64,000 bases of DNA, from contig VWZL01005150.1 of NCBI GenBank assembly GCA_013396915.1, forward strand, positions 1-64,000. The letters run 5' to 3'. The translations under genes and the position numbers were made by a program. Source of the DNA: Stercorarius parasiticus (Eukaryota > Chordata > Aves > Charadriiformes > Stercorariidae). Each line of letters begins with the position of its first letter. Within the stretch, counting starts at the first letter, position 1. Of this stretch, positions 1 through 10,518 are shown one piece after another. Below the pieces are notes generated by a model. That model did no database searches. It was given only the letters and a program-made list of their open reading frames with translations, and had not been told where the DNA came from.

Positions 1-4
1 AGGC

Positions 5-20
5 AATTCTATGATTCTAA
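5..20 (+). repeat. CR1-type terminal repeat tail of an upstream element
   Basis: The bases attctatgattcta match the ATTCTATG terminal repeat that ends bird CR1 copies. Here the motif lies directly before an ORF2 segment that starts at about 21, where a tail does not belong. The likely reading is the last bases of another CR1 that begins outside the window, abutting this 5'-truncated copy. The match is short, so a chance match is possible. Confidence 0.5.
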
Positions 21-288
21 GATCAAGTACAAGAACAGCTGAGGAACCTGAAGGTACACAAGTCCATGGGACCTGATGAAATTCAGCTGCAGGCCCTGAG
101 GAAACTGGTGGATGAAGTTATATATTTGAGAAGTCATGGCAGCCCAGTGAAGTTCCTATGACTGGAAAAGGGGAAATATAACCTTCATGCTTAAAAAAGG
201 AAAAAAGGAAGACCTGGGGAACAACAGGCCCATCTTTGTGCCTGGAAAGATCATGGAGTAGATCATCCTGGAAACTCTGCTAAGGCAC

Positions 289-642
289 ATGGAAAATGAG
301 GAGGTGATTGGTGACAGCCANGGCGTTCCTCAGGGGTCAGTACTGGGACCGGCACTGTTTGACATCTTTGTCGATGACATGGACAGGGGGATTGAGTGTA
401 CCCTCAGCAGGTTTGCTGATGACACCAAACTGTGTGGCATGGTCAACAGGCTGGAGGGAAGGGATGCCATCCAGAGGGACCTGCACAAGCTTGAGAAGTG
501 GGCCTCTGTGAACTTCATGAAATTCAGCCAGGCCAAGTGCAAGGTCCTGCACGTGGGTCAGGGCAATCCTAAGCACAAATACAGGCTGGGCAGAGAATGG
601 ATTGAGAGCAGCTCTGAGGAGAAGGACTTGGGGGTAGGCTGA
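289..642 (+). pseudogene. CR1 ORF2 reverse-transcriptase remnant
   Basis: An open stretch of 117 codons encodes the middle of the CR1 reverse transcriptase. VPQG is at residues 13-16, the FADD catalytic motif is at residues 42-45 (bases 412-423) with both aspartates kept, and the KDLGV motif is close to the end. Reverse transcriptase would copy element RNA at a nicked genomic target in the nucleus. The frame starts at an internal methionine only because a CAG-to-TAG change made a stop at 259-261 in the conserved 'KIMEQ' segment. About 90-100 codons normally found between 'IGDS' and 'GVPQG' are absent, and the codon at the join (319-321) contains the undetermined base. No complete protein can be made. 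Confidence 0.92.
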
Positions 643-656
643 TAAGAAGCTCAAAC

Positions 657-845
657 ATGACCCAGCAATGTGCGCTTGCTGCCCAGAAAGCCAACCAAAT
701 CCTGGGCTGCATCAAAAGAAGCATGGACAGCAGGTTGAGGGAGGTGATTCTCCCCCTCTACTCTGCTCTGGTGAGACTCCACCTGGAGTACTGCATCCAG
801 CTTTGGAGTCTTCAGCACCAGAAGGACATGGACCTGTTGGAGTGA
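657..845 (+). pseudogene. CR1 ORF2 C-terminal remnant
   Basis: This 62-codon open stretch carries the conserved CR1 segment after the RT core: TQQCALAAQKAN at its start, then LPLYSALVR and LEY, ending in KDMDLLE. It is in a different frame from the RT core upstream, with the shift between about 617 and 656. It ends at a TGA just after 'DLLE', where sequence jumps straight to the 3' untranslated part. The 'YEERL' and 'LFSLEKRR' region that normally follows is gone, so the second internal deletion falls at about 845-850. Confidence 0.9.
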
Positions 846-854
846 GTTGGGTAG

Positions 855-1077
855 ATTTAGACTAGGTATCAGGAAGAAATTCTTTACTGTGAGGGTGGTG
901 AGGCACTGGAACAGGTTGTCCAGAGAAGTTGTGGATGCCCCATCCCTGGAAGTGTTCAAGACCAGGCTGGATGGGGCTTTGAGCAACCTGGTCTAGTGGG
1001 AGGTGTCCCTGCCCATGGCAGGGGCTTGGAACCAGATGATCTTCAAGGTCCCTTCCAACCTAAACCATCCTATGATT
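855..1077 (+). repeat. CR1 3' terminal region
   Basis: This is the diagnostic 3' end of bird CR1: the segment coding 'RKKFFT' and 'PSLEVFK' (about 868-960), then the conserved terminal block with 'ggtctagtgggaggtgtccc', 'cccatggcagggg' and 'gatgatcttcaaggtccc', ending in TATGATT. In the family this end is what the element's own reverse transcriptase recognises for priming. Only about one terminal octamer unit remains. No clear target-site duplication is visible, which is normal for CR1. Confidence 0.93.
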
Positions 1078-4000
1078 AGTTACCACACACTGTGTTTCCC
1101 ATGATGACCGCAGCAAACAGAAAGATTCATCTCAGCAGCTCTGGGAGCCTGGATTTTCCCCTAGGCATTCTGCAGGTTTTTTCCTCACTGGAAGGGACCA
1201 GTTGGGGGCTTGTAAGCCATGTGGAGGCTGACGCAATGGAAGTGCAGTTCCAGTATCTGGCCCATGTGGTGACCAGTGTCAGTGCTGTGATAATGTGCCA
1301 GGGTTATGAGTAGTCCAGATTCATTCCAGAATGCAGTAAGAAATGCCAAGGCTGGCATCACCAAACAGCTGGGCATTATTCTTTTCAGCAGAGGAGAAGA
1401 AAGTGTTTAGGGAAACCACTCTTTATGAGTTATTGAGAGGCATTGTGTACTGCAGCTCCGTACAGAGAACTCGCAGTTTAGAAAGCTGGTCTAGATGTTT
1501 CAACACAAATAATCTCAGTGGGAAAATAATTTTAGGAAACAGGTATTGTTAATTGAAGGAAACAGTTTTCTCGTATATTCTTGATTGTTCATAGAACTTG
1601 CTGGTGGATGAAGTTAAGCACCTTCCTAATTTTTGTACTGTTATTCTCTCAATTTCCAAATAAAGTTTATGCTTGGATGTGCAGTGAACGTTATGGTTCT
1701 TCCCTTAATGGGAAAGGCATTAGTAGGCATTGTCGATCCATCCATGTTAGAATCAGGCTTTTGCATGTAAAGATTTTAATGTTGTATGGCTGTTACACTT
1801 TAAGCATGTAAGATGAAGACTACTAATATAAAAACTTATATTACTTAGGTGGTAGAGGTATAATAATTTAAGTCCATGTCTGTAGAAATTGTAGGTCTGT
1901 GACTTTACCATCACAAGCCAAACCATGTTTTAAAAGTACTGCTACCTGAGTTATTTAAATTCAAGTTGATGTACTTTGGCTTCGATCATGTTGGCTGACT
2001 AGAAACTTTTATAACTCAGCCCAGCTACAACTCAGCGTGTGCCAGTGCATGAAGAAAAGGGTGCAGATCCCATACTGAATGAGAGTGAACCAAAAAAAAA
2101 AGGAAGAGTCTTAGAAATGGCCTAATTGTGGTGTAGGCCATAATAAGTAGTACATTACGGGGGCTTTCAGAAGCTGTTGTACTTGAAGGCAGACTGTTAT
2201 CTTTGAGACAGTGTAGGGCAACATATCTTTTCCTTATGTTGGAGCTAACAGAGGAGTAGACAATCATGTTCTCTCTCTTCTTTACATTGTCTGGATGCTA
2301 GTAGAGGTGAGCAAATTGAACTTTCCAAAGCCTTCTCCAAGGAACATGTTCTTCTCTTTTTCCCCTCATGTATTCTGTCTTTACTTTTTTATTTTGTGTC
2401 TTTTCATCCAGAGCTCTGCAATTTCTTTGCCTTCTTCCTGTGTTTAGAGAAATGGAAGCAAACAGAAGTGATAATGAGAAGGATAGATATTTCTCCCTAT
2501 GGTCTATTCTGAATCCTGATATCTGCTGTCAGAACAGCTTGCCATTGCAGCTTTAAACTGCTATGTTAAGGTCTGAGCCAGAGCCTGGCCTGGTGATGGA
2601 GAGCAGGCTAACCCCGCGCATGTCATTCTCTCCTCATTTGGTAGTAAGGCAGTAAAGAACAAGTGAGGGAATGAAGGATCAGAGAAGCGACCACATCTCA
2701 GTGGCTCTTCGCTATGAGAAGGCAGTATTAAAGTGAGTAATAGAACTTATGCAGAGACCATGTTGCTCCCCAAGGCTGCAAGAGTCAAAAATCAGAATAG
2801 CTGGGAAGCAAGGTCATCAGAGGAGCTGATTGCAGAGCTGGACACAGGCCCCAGGATCTGTGACCTTCTTTATGTTTTATTTCACTAAGAAATTTTGTAA
2901 GGAAGCTTATTAGAAGGAAAAATCCTTCAAATCTCATCAATGACAATAGCTGGCAGCTACAGAGAACTTAAATTTTAGTGTTTCAGGAATCATGCAAATA
3001 GCTGTTTCAGTGAGAGAAGAGGGAATTAATTCAGGTTTTTACAAAGCACCTCCTGAAGTGAAGAACACTAATGAGTAATTTGGAATTGTTGTCAGATCAC
3101 TGGCCAGATAGGAATTTGCAGTCAAGCATTGATATTGCTGCCTGTTAACAGCAATCTAATTAGTAATAGTAGTTCTAGGCTTTGTGTACGTCATCCCTCT
3201 GTACAAAGAAGTTTTCTGGAATTATCAGGTGCATAGTCATTATTGCCAAACAGTTCATATGTCTTTGATCCTAAAGTATTTTCTGAGCCTTTCCAAAAAG
3301 TGACTTAAAAGAAAATTTGCTTATGTTTCCATCTGTACCTCTGTTAAAATTGACCAAGAAATGTATGGCGCCCCTTTATGTTGAGCTATGAAGCTACAGG
3401 TCAGATTCTGGCTAAGAAAATATGAGAGAGGGAGCTAAAGTGCAAGAGAATGAGCATGCTGAAATTATAATAGACACATACTCATGGAATTACAATTTTC
3501 AATTATTCTTTTAAAAAAACAAAAAAAAACTTACCACCTACCCCACAAAATATCTTTGTTACTGACTGCAGCTCCTCTGTAATGAAATAGCTGTTTATAA
3601 ACAGTATAAAATGCTTTTCATTCGACTTCCAGAGGGAGTCAAGTGCAGGGTTTGCAGGCTTTTACAAAAGAGCCTAGAGAATTGTTGAACAGCAGTCAAA
3701 ATATTCAGCTAAGGCACATAACTTTCATCTTCAGCAAGTTAATTTTTCTTGACTGAATAACAATGGGCCTCTGGGCCAGGGACGAGTGCTGACTTTCATG
3801 GGTGACGTGCACATATGTCTGTGTACCAAACCTGGCCCGAGAAACCCTAGGTGGTGAACTTGTCATTTAGAAAGATAAACAGTCTATTCAATTTAGAATA
3901 GAATAATAGTAATTTAACATACTTGAGCCAAAGTAATTACCTTTCACTGTTTCCACAGCATGAAATTACAGGCTACGATAATTTTGAAATATTGATTCTT

Positions 4001-4179
4001 TCAGGCGTCTGATGTTAGAAGTGTTTCTTGAATACGTTGTGCATACTGGAAGAAAGTGAAGTTTTTACATGCCGATGTTGAGTAATTTGACTTCTTTTTA
4101 GATACAGTATCTACTGTATAGTTTGAGTCTCAAAGTACTGTGCTGTTGGAAACTGTCTAGCAGCTGCAGAGAAGTTGCC
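1078..4179. other. No gene seen; unassigned AT-rich DNA
   Basis: The short open frames here (for example 1581-1811 and 2025-2267) have no recognisable domain. There is an A10 run at 2092-2101, a canonical ATGCAAAT octamer at 2992-2999 and a short match to an amniote repeat ('gtcagattctggct') at about 3409-3422. A moderately GC-richer patch at 2570-2870 has no coding signal I can support. Confidence 0.6.
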
Positions 4180-4640
4180 ACTGAAATTCCTCATGCATGT
4201 ACCTCAGGTGCCATCGGTTTTTGTTTATGTTTTATGAATTTCTAGTATGCAAAATATGCATGTCCCCGAGATAGGCTTTCTTTCTGGTTCTTCTTTGAGT
4301 TTTCTCTTGTTTCGGTATCTTATTGAAAGAAATCAGTTTTGCATGGAGAACACCATTAATAATGAAATGCAGTCTGTGTGCCTTTTTAAAAGTCTATTTC
4401 TTCCTTATAAATAAATGCTAATTTGTTTTAAAGCGTCATTGCACACAGTGTTCAGCTGGCTCTCATGCATTCGATTATTTTAAATAAATGTACCATAAAT
4501 GGAACAAGTTCTTTCTAATTTGCAAATGATATGCAACATTTTTCAAAAAAAAGAGAGAAAAAAGAAAAACTCTAAAATTTGTTCTTAACTGCATCTCATT
4601 AATGTGAAGCTGTTCAATGACCTGTAAAGATTAAAGAATT
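4180..4640. promoter_or_regulatory. Octamer-like (POU) motif cluster, candidate conserved noncoding element
   Basis: Tatgcaaaatatgcatg at 4246-4262 and the self-complementary atttgcaaat at 4518-4527, followed by tgatatgcaac, are octamer-like sites of the kind bound by POU-domain factors. The stretch has no repeats and no reading frame. AT-rich DNA produces such motifs by chance, and no conservation data are available, so this is only a candidate. Confidence 0.25.
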
Positions 4641-5989
4641 AGTGAATTGGTAAAATTATCAGAATGAAAAATCTGTATAATTCTGATTTCAATTTAAAAA
4701 TCTGCTAAACAGTCTAGGGGCTTTAGAAAAGTATATTACTTTTTAATATCAGTTCCACAAATGTCCTAGTATCAGTGTTACAAATGGACTGAAATAAAGG
4801 CAACAAATAGTATGTTTAAATGTATAGTGTTACAACATTCTGTTAAAGCTGTTTTTTTTTCTTTTCATTAAAACAACTGAAGACATTTAATTAAGTGACC
4901 ACTCTGCTAAGTGGAGCAAAAATTAATATACATAAATTACATAAATGAATTTATGTGTGGGCAATGATGCATAATTAAAAATATGCTTCAAATAAGGAGT
5001 TCAGAAGAAAGAAAACAGTTTAATAAGAATCTTCAAGACTATCGCCTCCTTAATTTTTAAAGTCAGACATGCATAGGATTAACTTATTGGCAGCATTTGA
5101 ACTAAAATTTATGACAAAATTGTCTTTACAATACTGGAGCAGTGGTATTATGGGACAGTGATTTACTGAAAGCTAGTCTTGACCAGAGAAATCCTCTTAC
5201 TATCTTGTAACTACTGCATGTTACTCAGCTTGCTGAAAATGCTGGCCTTAGGCATACCTCCTCTTTGCCAGACTTTTATTCAGAACTTACTGAAGTTCTC
5301 CTTATGGCAAGATACGTCAAAGATGGAGTGCACGGAAAACATTTATACGAAAACTAAAAGACGATGTGGTATATAAAGGTTCCTTTGACATGGGATGATT
5401 ATATTGATCATGTTATCTTAGTTGTAGGCCACCTACTTGGGGTAGAATTCACTTTTTATCGCTTGGTAGTTGGAAGTCAGTAAATAAAAGGAGTGAACTT
5501 CCTTTCTTAAGTGAAAAATGGAGTCACTTGATCTTTAGGTCCTTGTATGTTTCATGGAAATCTATAGTTATCCTTTGTGGGGCATAAGTTGTAGGGGTTT
5601 TTTTATGATGCAGTCTTTGTAAGACTTAGTAATTCTTTGAAGAGCCATTGTTCCATTCAACCCGAGGTTTCAGGCGGTTTCTCCATATTTTCCCTGTCTA
5701 ATGAACAAATGTCAGAACAACGAACATAAAGCTTTTACGTGTTGCAAATCTCACACTCCTGTTAAGGAGTATGTGGCGATGGAAAATCAGGCCTGTTTGT
5801 CTTTTCTAACAAATACAGGAAAGAAGTGGATTTGGATTTTGGTTTTATGACCATTTTTGTAATGCTTGAGAGTGTTACTTTAAAAAAGCTCCATGCTTTT
5901 TGTGTTACAATAACTGACATTTTATTTGAACGATTACTGGTGACTTCAGCCCTGCTTACTCTTCTTGAAGAGAAATAAAGCAGGAAGAA
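4641..5989. other. No gene seen
   Basis: AT-rich sequence with scattered short open frames (5179-5376 plus, 5762-6004 minus) that resemble nothing known. No tandem repeat or transposon signature was recognised. Confidence 0.6.
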
Positions 5990-6170
5990 AACTGCAGCAT
6001 CCACCTACACACCTCTTGTGTTGCGGGGATGCTGCAGTGTGAAGGAGACAGGAGAGCAGCACAGAAAGCCCCCCCTCCCTGCAGGGCTCTCCTCTCCCAT
6101 TCCAGGAAATCAGCAGCTGCTGTTCTGGTGATGTTCAGGTTCAGCTGAACTCCCATCCCCGCTGAAAAAA
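5990..6170. other. Local GC-rich patch with hairpin and palindrome
   Basis: A C+G-rich island in AT-rich surroundings. GGAGAGC at 6050-6056 can pair with GCTCTCC at 6087-6093. GTTCAGCTGAAC at 6139-6150 is a perfect 12-bp palindrome centred on an E-box (CAGCTG). The minus-strand frame across it (5956-6156) has no recognisable product. It could be a regulatory element or part of an unrecognised old repeat. Confidence 0.35.
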
Positions 6171-6206
6171 AAAATAAACTCCTTTATCCCCTGTGGTATT
6201 TTATTG

Positions 6207-6270
6207 GCAAGTTTAGCTCAGTAATGAGAGGGCACTTTGGGGAGTACAAAAGCTAGAGTCCCCAAGGCCA
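6207..6270 (+). repeat. tRNA-like stretch (possible tRNA-derived SINE head)
   Basis: Tttagctcagtaatgag at 6212-6228 resembles a pol III A box, and gctagagtcccc at about 6251-6262 resembles a B box (GGTTCGAGTCC). The A-to-B spacing is close to that of a tRNA. The T stem and acceptor stem do not pair well, so this is not a working tRNA. It may be the head of an old tRNA-derived SINE, or chance. Confidence 0.25.
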
Positions 6271-6442
6271 CATATAAAGAACAGAACAGCAACAGTTCGT
6301 TACTATTTTTTACTAATAAACACATGTAACAGTAACTGCCATTACTTAATTACTGCAAAGCAGTTTTAAACAACTGGCTTAACACTGTATTAACACAACA
6401 TAAAAACAACCGCACCAGGAGTATCACTCGTCATTATTGGAT

Positions 6443-6503
6443 ATGGCCCTATTGAAGCCAATGGCATGAAATTAATAGGTGCAGGGTTTGGCCCCTTAGG
6501 CCC
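6443..6503 (+). repeat. Ancient amniote interspersed repeat, copy a
   Basis: The order 'ggccc', 'attgaagccaatggcat', 'aataggtgcagggtttggccc' follows a pattern I recognise from many reptile and bird genomes: two imperfect CCATTGAAGTCAATGG units followed by GCAGGATTTGGCCC. I am not certain of its database family name, so none is given. This is the clearest copy in the window. Confidence 0.55.
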
Positions 6504-6504
6504 C

Positions 6505-7514
6505 TGTTGGTCTAGGAATTCATTGCCTCATGCTCAGGTTTTCCATTGCCTTACAGCTCCAGCAGTCTTATTTTCGTGAGCTTTCACAGTGTTTCTATTT
6601 CTAAATAAGTATGTGTAGTTTTTTTCATGATACCTATGGAGTAAGAGCTTAATTTCTGTAACTAGTATGTTTGTCTACTTCAGACACTAGTCAACCCTGA
6701 GAGTGGGTAACTATAGAACAATCTCTGCCTTCAACATGTAAAGCTATTCCCAGAGGGTAAATTAGATTTCATGGCTTGGATTTTCAGATAAATTTAAGCA
6801 GGTAGGTTTAGTTTCTCTGTACCTGTGAGTTTTATCCAGCTGATTTGTTCTTCTACTAGCTCAGTTCTGGAAACACACTGTGCCTTCCATGAATGTCTTC
6901 CAAGACACTTGGTTCTTGTGGGAGCAATGGAAATGAACTGAGCAGCCAGCTTTCTGTTCCATCAGTGGCAATTTTTTATCCTCTGTGACATTTATCACAG
7001 TGAAATGGGGAGTCCACAGAGAAAAGCAAATGCTTATAAGGTAGAGTGTTCTTTTTCAATGGTAGATGCTGCTTTCAGGGTTGTATGTGATGCAGGGGTG
7101 AAGAAGAAGAAAGAAGGGTGGGTAGTAACTGGCAGAAGGAGATGCTTTGAGGCAATAGAAAGCTTGAATAGCAAGCTATGGTATTTGTCCATTTTGTGGC
7201 ATTTCCATTGTTAAGAGATTAAAATAATAGCATCCCCCCCCCCCCCCCCGCCACTGGCTGTCAAAAGCTCATGCAACTTGCCCTGGTAAAAACTGCTTTA
7301 TAATCTTCTGTCCTGTAATGTTGTGAGCATTATGCTGTTTTCATTTCCTTTCAGAATCTTTTGATGCAATGCTGCACAAAGGGCTTTTCTAATTACATAC
7401 AAGTTTTGTAAGTATTGTGTAGGGGTCTACTGCATGGACTGATGATTTTGTTTGGTTTTTTTTTGAAGATAACAAAGGCAAAAAAGTAATTTTGAGTTAA
7501 GTCAGTTCAGGGTA
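6505..7514. other. No gene seen; includes a poly-C tract
   Basis: Unassigned DNA. A run of 16 C lies at 7234-7249, between a lysine-rich chance frame (7005-7214) and the next CR1 fossil. Nothing else was recognised. Confidence 0.6.
7234..7249. repeat. Poly-C homopolymer (C16)
   Basis: Sixteen consecutive cytosines by direct count, followed by GCC. The complementary strand is G16, able to form a quadruplex. Such tracts are unstable in length and error-prone in sequencing. Confidence 0.95.
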
Positions 7515-7790
7515 CAAGGAGGTGGAGAAAAATGAAGTGCCACAAGGATTAGTTTTAGAACTAATTCAATTTACTTTATATCTTTATGATCAAGAGGAAA
7601 AAAACATATGCCAAAATGATTTAAGATGCCAAAGATACAAAGCAAAGGGTAGTCAAAATAGAAAAAGAGGGCAGTATAATTAGCTACATAAATAGGAAGT
7701 CATTTATATTTCTGAATATTGAGATGTATAGAGCTAGGGACAAATAGATAAAAGGAATGTAGTACTGAGAAGTTATACCTTGGGTTTTTG
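7515..7790 (+). mobile_element. Ancient CR1-type LINE fossil (RT segment)
   Basis: At 7537-7548 the plus strand codes VPQG, followed by a VL, QF, YLYD and EE pattern that lines up with the VPQGSVLGP...LF...Y.ND.EE stretch of CR1 reverse transcriptases. A degenerate counterpart of the ADDTK motif ('gccaaagatacaaag') follows at about 7627-7641. After that, at 7720-7750, comes a 'gatgtatagagctagggacaaat' stretch where CR1 has its H.G.N region. Frames are broken and divergence is far greater than in the copy at 21-1077. The right boundary is uncertain and could run to about 7960. Confidence 0.55.
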
Positions 7791-10470
7791 TTTTTAGGAT
7801 AGAAAATACTGTAAATGAGGAGTATTTGGGAACATGCTAAATATTTCCGGCAGGATAATACTTTGAAACAGGAAACTTGCTCCCTGGTGCTTTTTATGCT
7901 GCTTGATTTACAGGTGAAAATTGTCTCTCTCCAGATGTAAGCGCTTACTTTCTTCACTTCTCATTCACTTGTTTTGTGATAGCAGCTAGAACCGCCGTAG
8001 TGCCATTCTCCTTAAGCTTGGCAAAAGAGAGAGAACACAAGGATCACAAGGGCTAAATGATTTCCTTTTGAATTTCTTCATAATTTTAGAAAATAACTTC
8101 TCTAATATGTATATAAAAGAAAGATTCCAGCCTCCTGCTCTCCTTCCTGTCCATACTTGCAAATTTTCCTATGGTCTTTACGTAAGGAAAGAGAACAACT
8201 AAAGCCCTTTTATACAGCATTCCTGTATATATATGAACATATTCTCATGTAAAATTCTGGACACAGTTATTACTGAGGAATATCAGCTTCTGAAATCCAA
8301 CCAATGTCCCTCTTTCTTCATAAGCAAGATTGTCAGTAGCAAATGGTCTCCTTTGAGTCCCTCCCACAGGCAATATCCTTACATATAGGGGTCAGACTCT
8401 CTTCTGGCACTTGAAGATTTTACCCTCTGACTAAATGTTGCATTTTTTCTCTCCCCAAAGGTTCTTATCAAAATGATCCAGTAACAAGTGCAGGTGAGAA
8501 TGAACAGAGTTATTAATATCAGTCAGGGGAGTAGGAGATGCACACTTTCAGAAGAGATACCAGAGATTCTGTGATCCTCTTGCATTGAACTCAGGGTTTG
8601 GTGGTAATGGGAAAGCAAGCAAGCACTGACAGCTCTTCTGCCTAATGAAGGGATCACTGCAATCAGTAGATTAGCTGATGTCCAGCTGTGGGGGTGCATT
8701 GACACAGTCAGCATGGCTTCTGTTTAAATTCCATTTTTCTATTGCAGTCAAGGGGTAGCACCTTTCGGTCTGGTCAGAGAGTAACCTTGACTGCGTCTGC
8801 AGTAGTTGTGGGAGGTACACTGTGTTCCCCACCTGGTTCATGCAAGAAATTTACTGTGGAAAGCAGGTTTTTAGGAGAATGGGAAGGAGAAAGGCCAGAA
8901 AACGTTTCTCGATCTGGGTGTTCAGATGCATATCTCAGTTCAGACATAGGCTATGCTTCTGCTTTGACCATGTCAAGTCAGTCACTTTAGTCACCCTGGA
9001 AATGATTACTCAAGTCTTTCCTTGAAAAAGGCAGCCTGATTGTTTTGTAAAATGTTTTTTTTTTTCAATCAGAATCACTTACTCTTAGAGTCTTGCCTTC
9101 TTTGGGTATTAGGCCACTTTACCTGGTTTCGGGACATCTGCCAGTTTCCAGTGCTTTTTGCTTGCATTACTAGTTGAACCGACAAGATTTGTGCAGATAC
9201 CACTCTATACCGGCTTTACGCATTGTTCTTTTGGACTCAAGTTTCTCTCTGCCTTTCTGCATGTAAAGTATTATAAAAGACTGAAAAAAATAGGGTGGTG
9301 GTTTTTGGTCTTGGAATTTCATGCAAAGTCCACAGAAGTTTTTCTGGCCTGACATCTGGCGGGGGGAGGAAAGGGAATTTGTATTTCCACAGAAAGGTCA
9401 AGCTCTGTGAAAAGAATTAGCTGAAAAGTCTATGGGAAATAATTTGCAAAATCACTCCCTCTCACCTAATGTAATTCCATCTAAGTTGTCTTTCAATGAG
9501 GGTTGTTGCACAAAGGTAAACTTTTCATCTGTCATAAACATTTGCCATTGTATTACTCTGTTGAAATGTTAACATCAGATTTCAGTAATGAAAATTTAGA
9601 GATCTGAGTTCTGTAAGTCAGTTTGTATTGAAATTTCAGTATCGGTCTTCCAAAGCTGGCAAATAGAAAGGCTCTTAATTACGAAAAATATTTTGTGAAT
9701 TTTAGATGTAGAAGCTAATTTTGCACATTTGCCATAACTTTCCATTATACCAAAGCATCCAGAGGGTTAATTGCTGGCATTTTGAATGCTTTCTCTCTTC
9801 CCCTGACCCTGGCTTTGGGAATGAGACTACTCCCAAAGGGAAAAATTGAATAACAAGAGAGAAGGTAGCTGTTCAGCAGTAGTACTCCAAACCGTACAAA
9901 CCAAAATGGAAATGGTATGCAAAAGTCATCATCTTTTCTCTCTGCCTTGCACAGGCAGAGGAAACTTACCTTTCCATTCTTCAGTTACACTTGCATGAAA
10001 GACAAGGGTGGTCATCTTTTACTGAAGTTAAAATAGTCTATTTAATTTCGAAGTAATTTCAGATTTTGCTAGTAGGCCAATATAATATATTTGGTGTAAA
10101 CATATTAGGTGTGAGGGCAATGATTTATTTCAGTTCTCTCCCAGAGTAGGAGGAAATTGTTTTGGGGAATTCAGAACCAAAAGGAAAATGCTCTCTTTTA
10201 CTTTTGATTCCACCCCCTGCTTTGCTTCAGCTGTATCTGTTGCTTCAACTGTATCTGCTCCCCTCATAGTCACTTCCTTTGCAAGTGTGGAAATACGAGT
10301 GAGATCGCAACCAATGCCAAACACAAATTTTTAATTTGCTAATATTTTCCTGCAACACCTCATCATTTCTATTTCTTCATAACACCCCTACTGTGGGAAA
10401 TAAGGTCACACAACACACTAGTACTTATTTCACAATACCTCCTGATGAGGAACATTTTACTATTCTCACA

Positions 10471-10518
10471 TCTCTACCCCTTTTTCTCCGCCTCTCCCTG
10501 CCCTCCTCCCTCCTACTC
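10471..10518. repeat. Polypyrimidine tract
   Basis: A 48-base C/T-rich tract with only four purines. It is not a tandem repeat. No 3' splice site with a credible exon follows it. Confidence 0.7.

Larger units (their letters stand above)
21..1077 (+). mobile_element. CR1 LINE copy, 5'-truncated, internally deleted
   Basis: This is a non-LTR retrotransposon of the avian CR1 family in sense orientation. In order it holds an ORF2 segment with the KSMGPDE motif (about 57-80), the 'GKIME' region (about 241-258), the RT core with VPQGSVLGP and FADD (322-423), the 'KDLGV' region (about 622-637), the TQQCALAAQKAN region (657-845), and the CR1 3' end with 'PSLEV' and the 'gtccctgcccatggcag' block (about 930-1022), closing on TATGATT at 1071-1077. 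Full CR1 is several kb, so the 5' part is missing. Two internal blocks are also missing: one at 320-322 between 'IGDS' and 'GVPQG', and one at about 845 between 'DMDLLE' and the 3' UTR. Frames change between 21, 125, 289 and 657, and there are stops at 159 and 259, so it is dead. The family assignment is secure from the ORF2 motifs and the bird-type tail. Subfamily is not determined. Confidence 0.95.
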
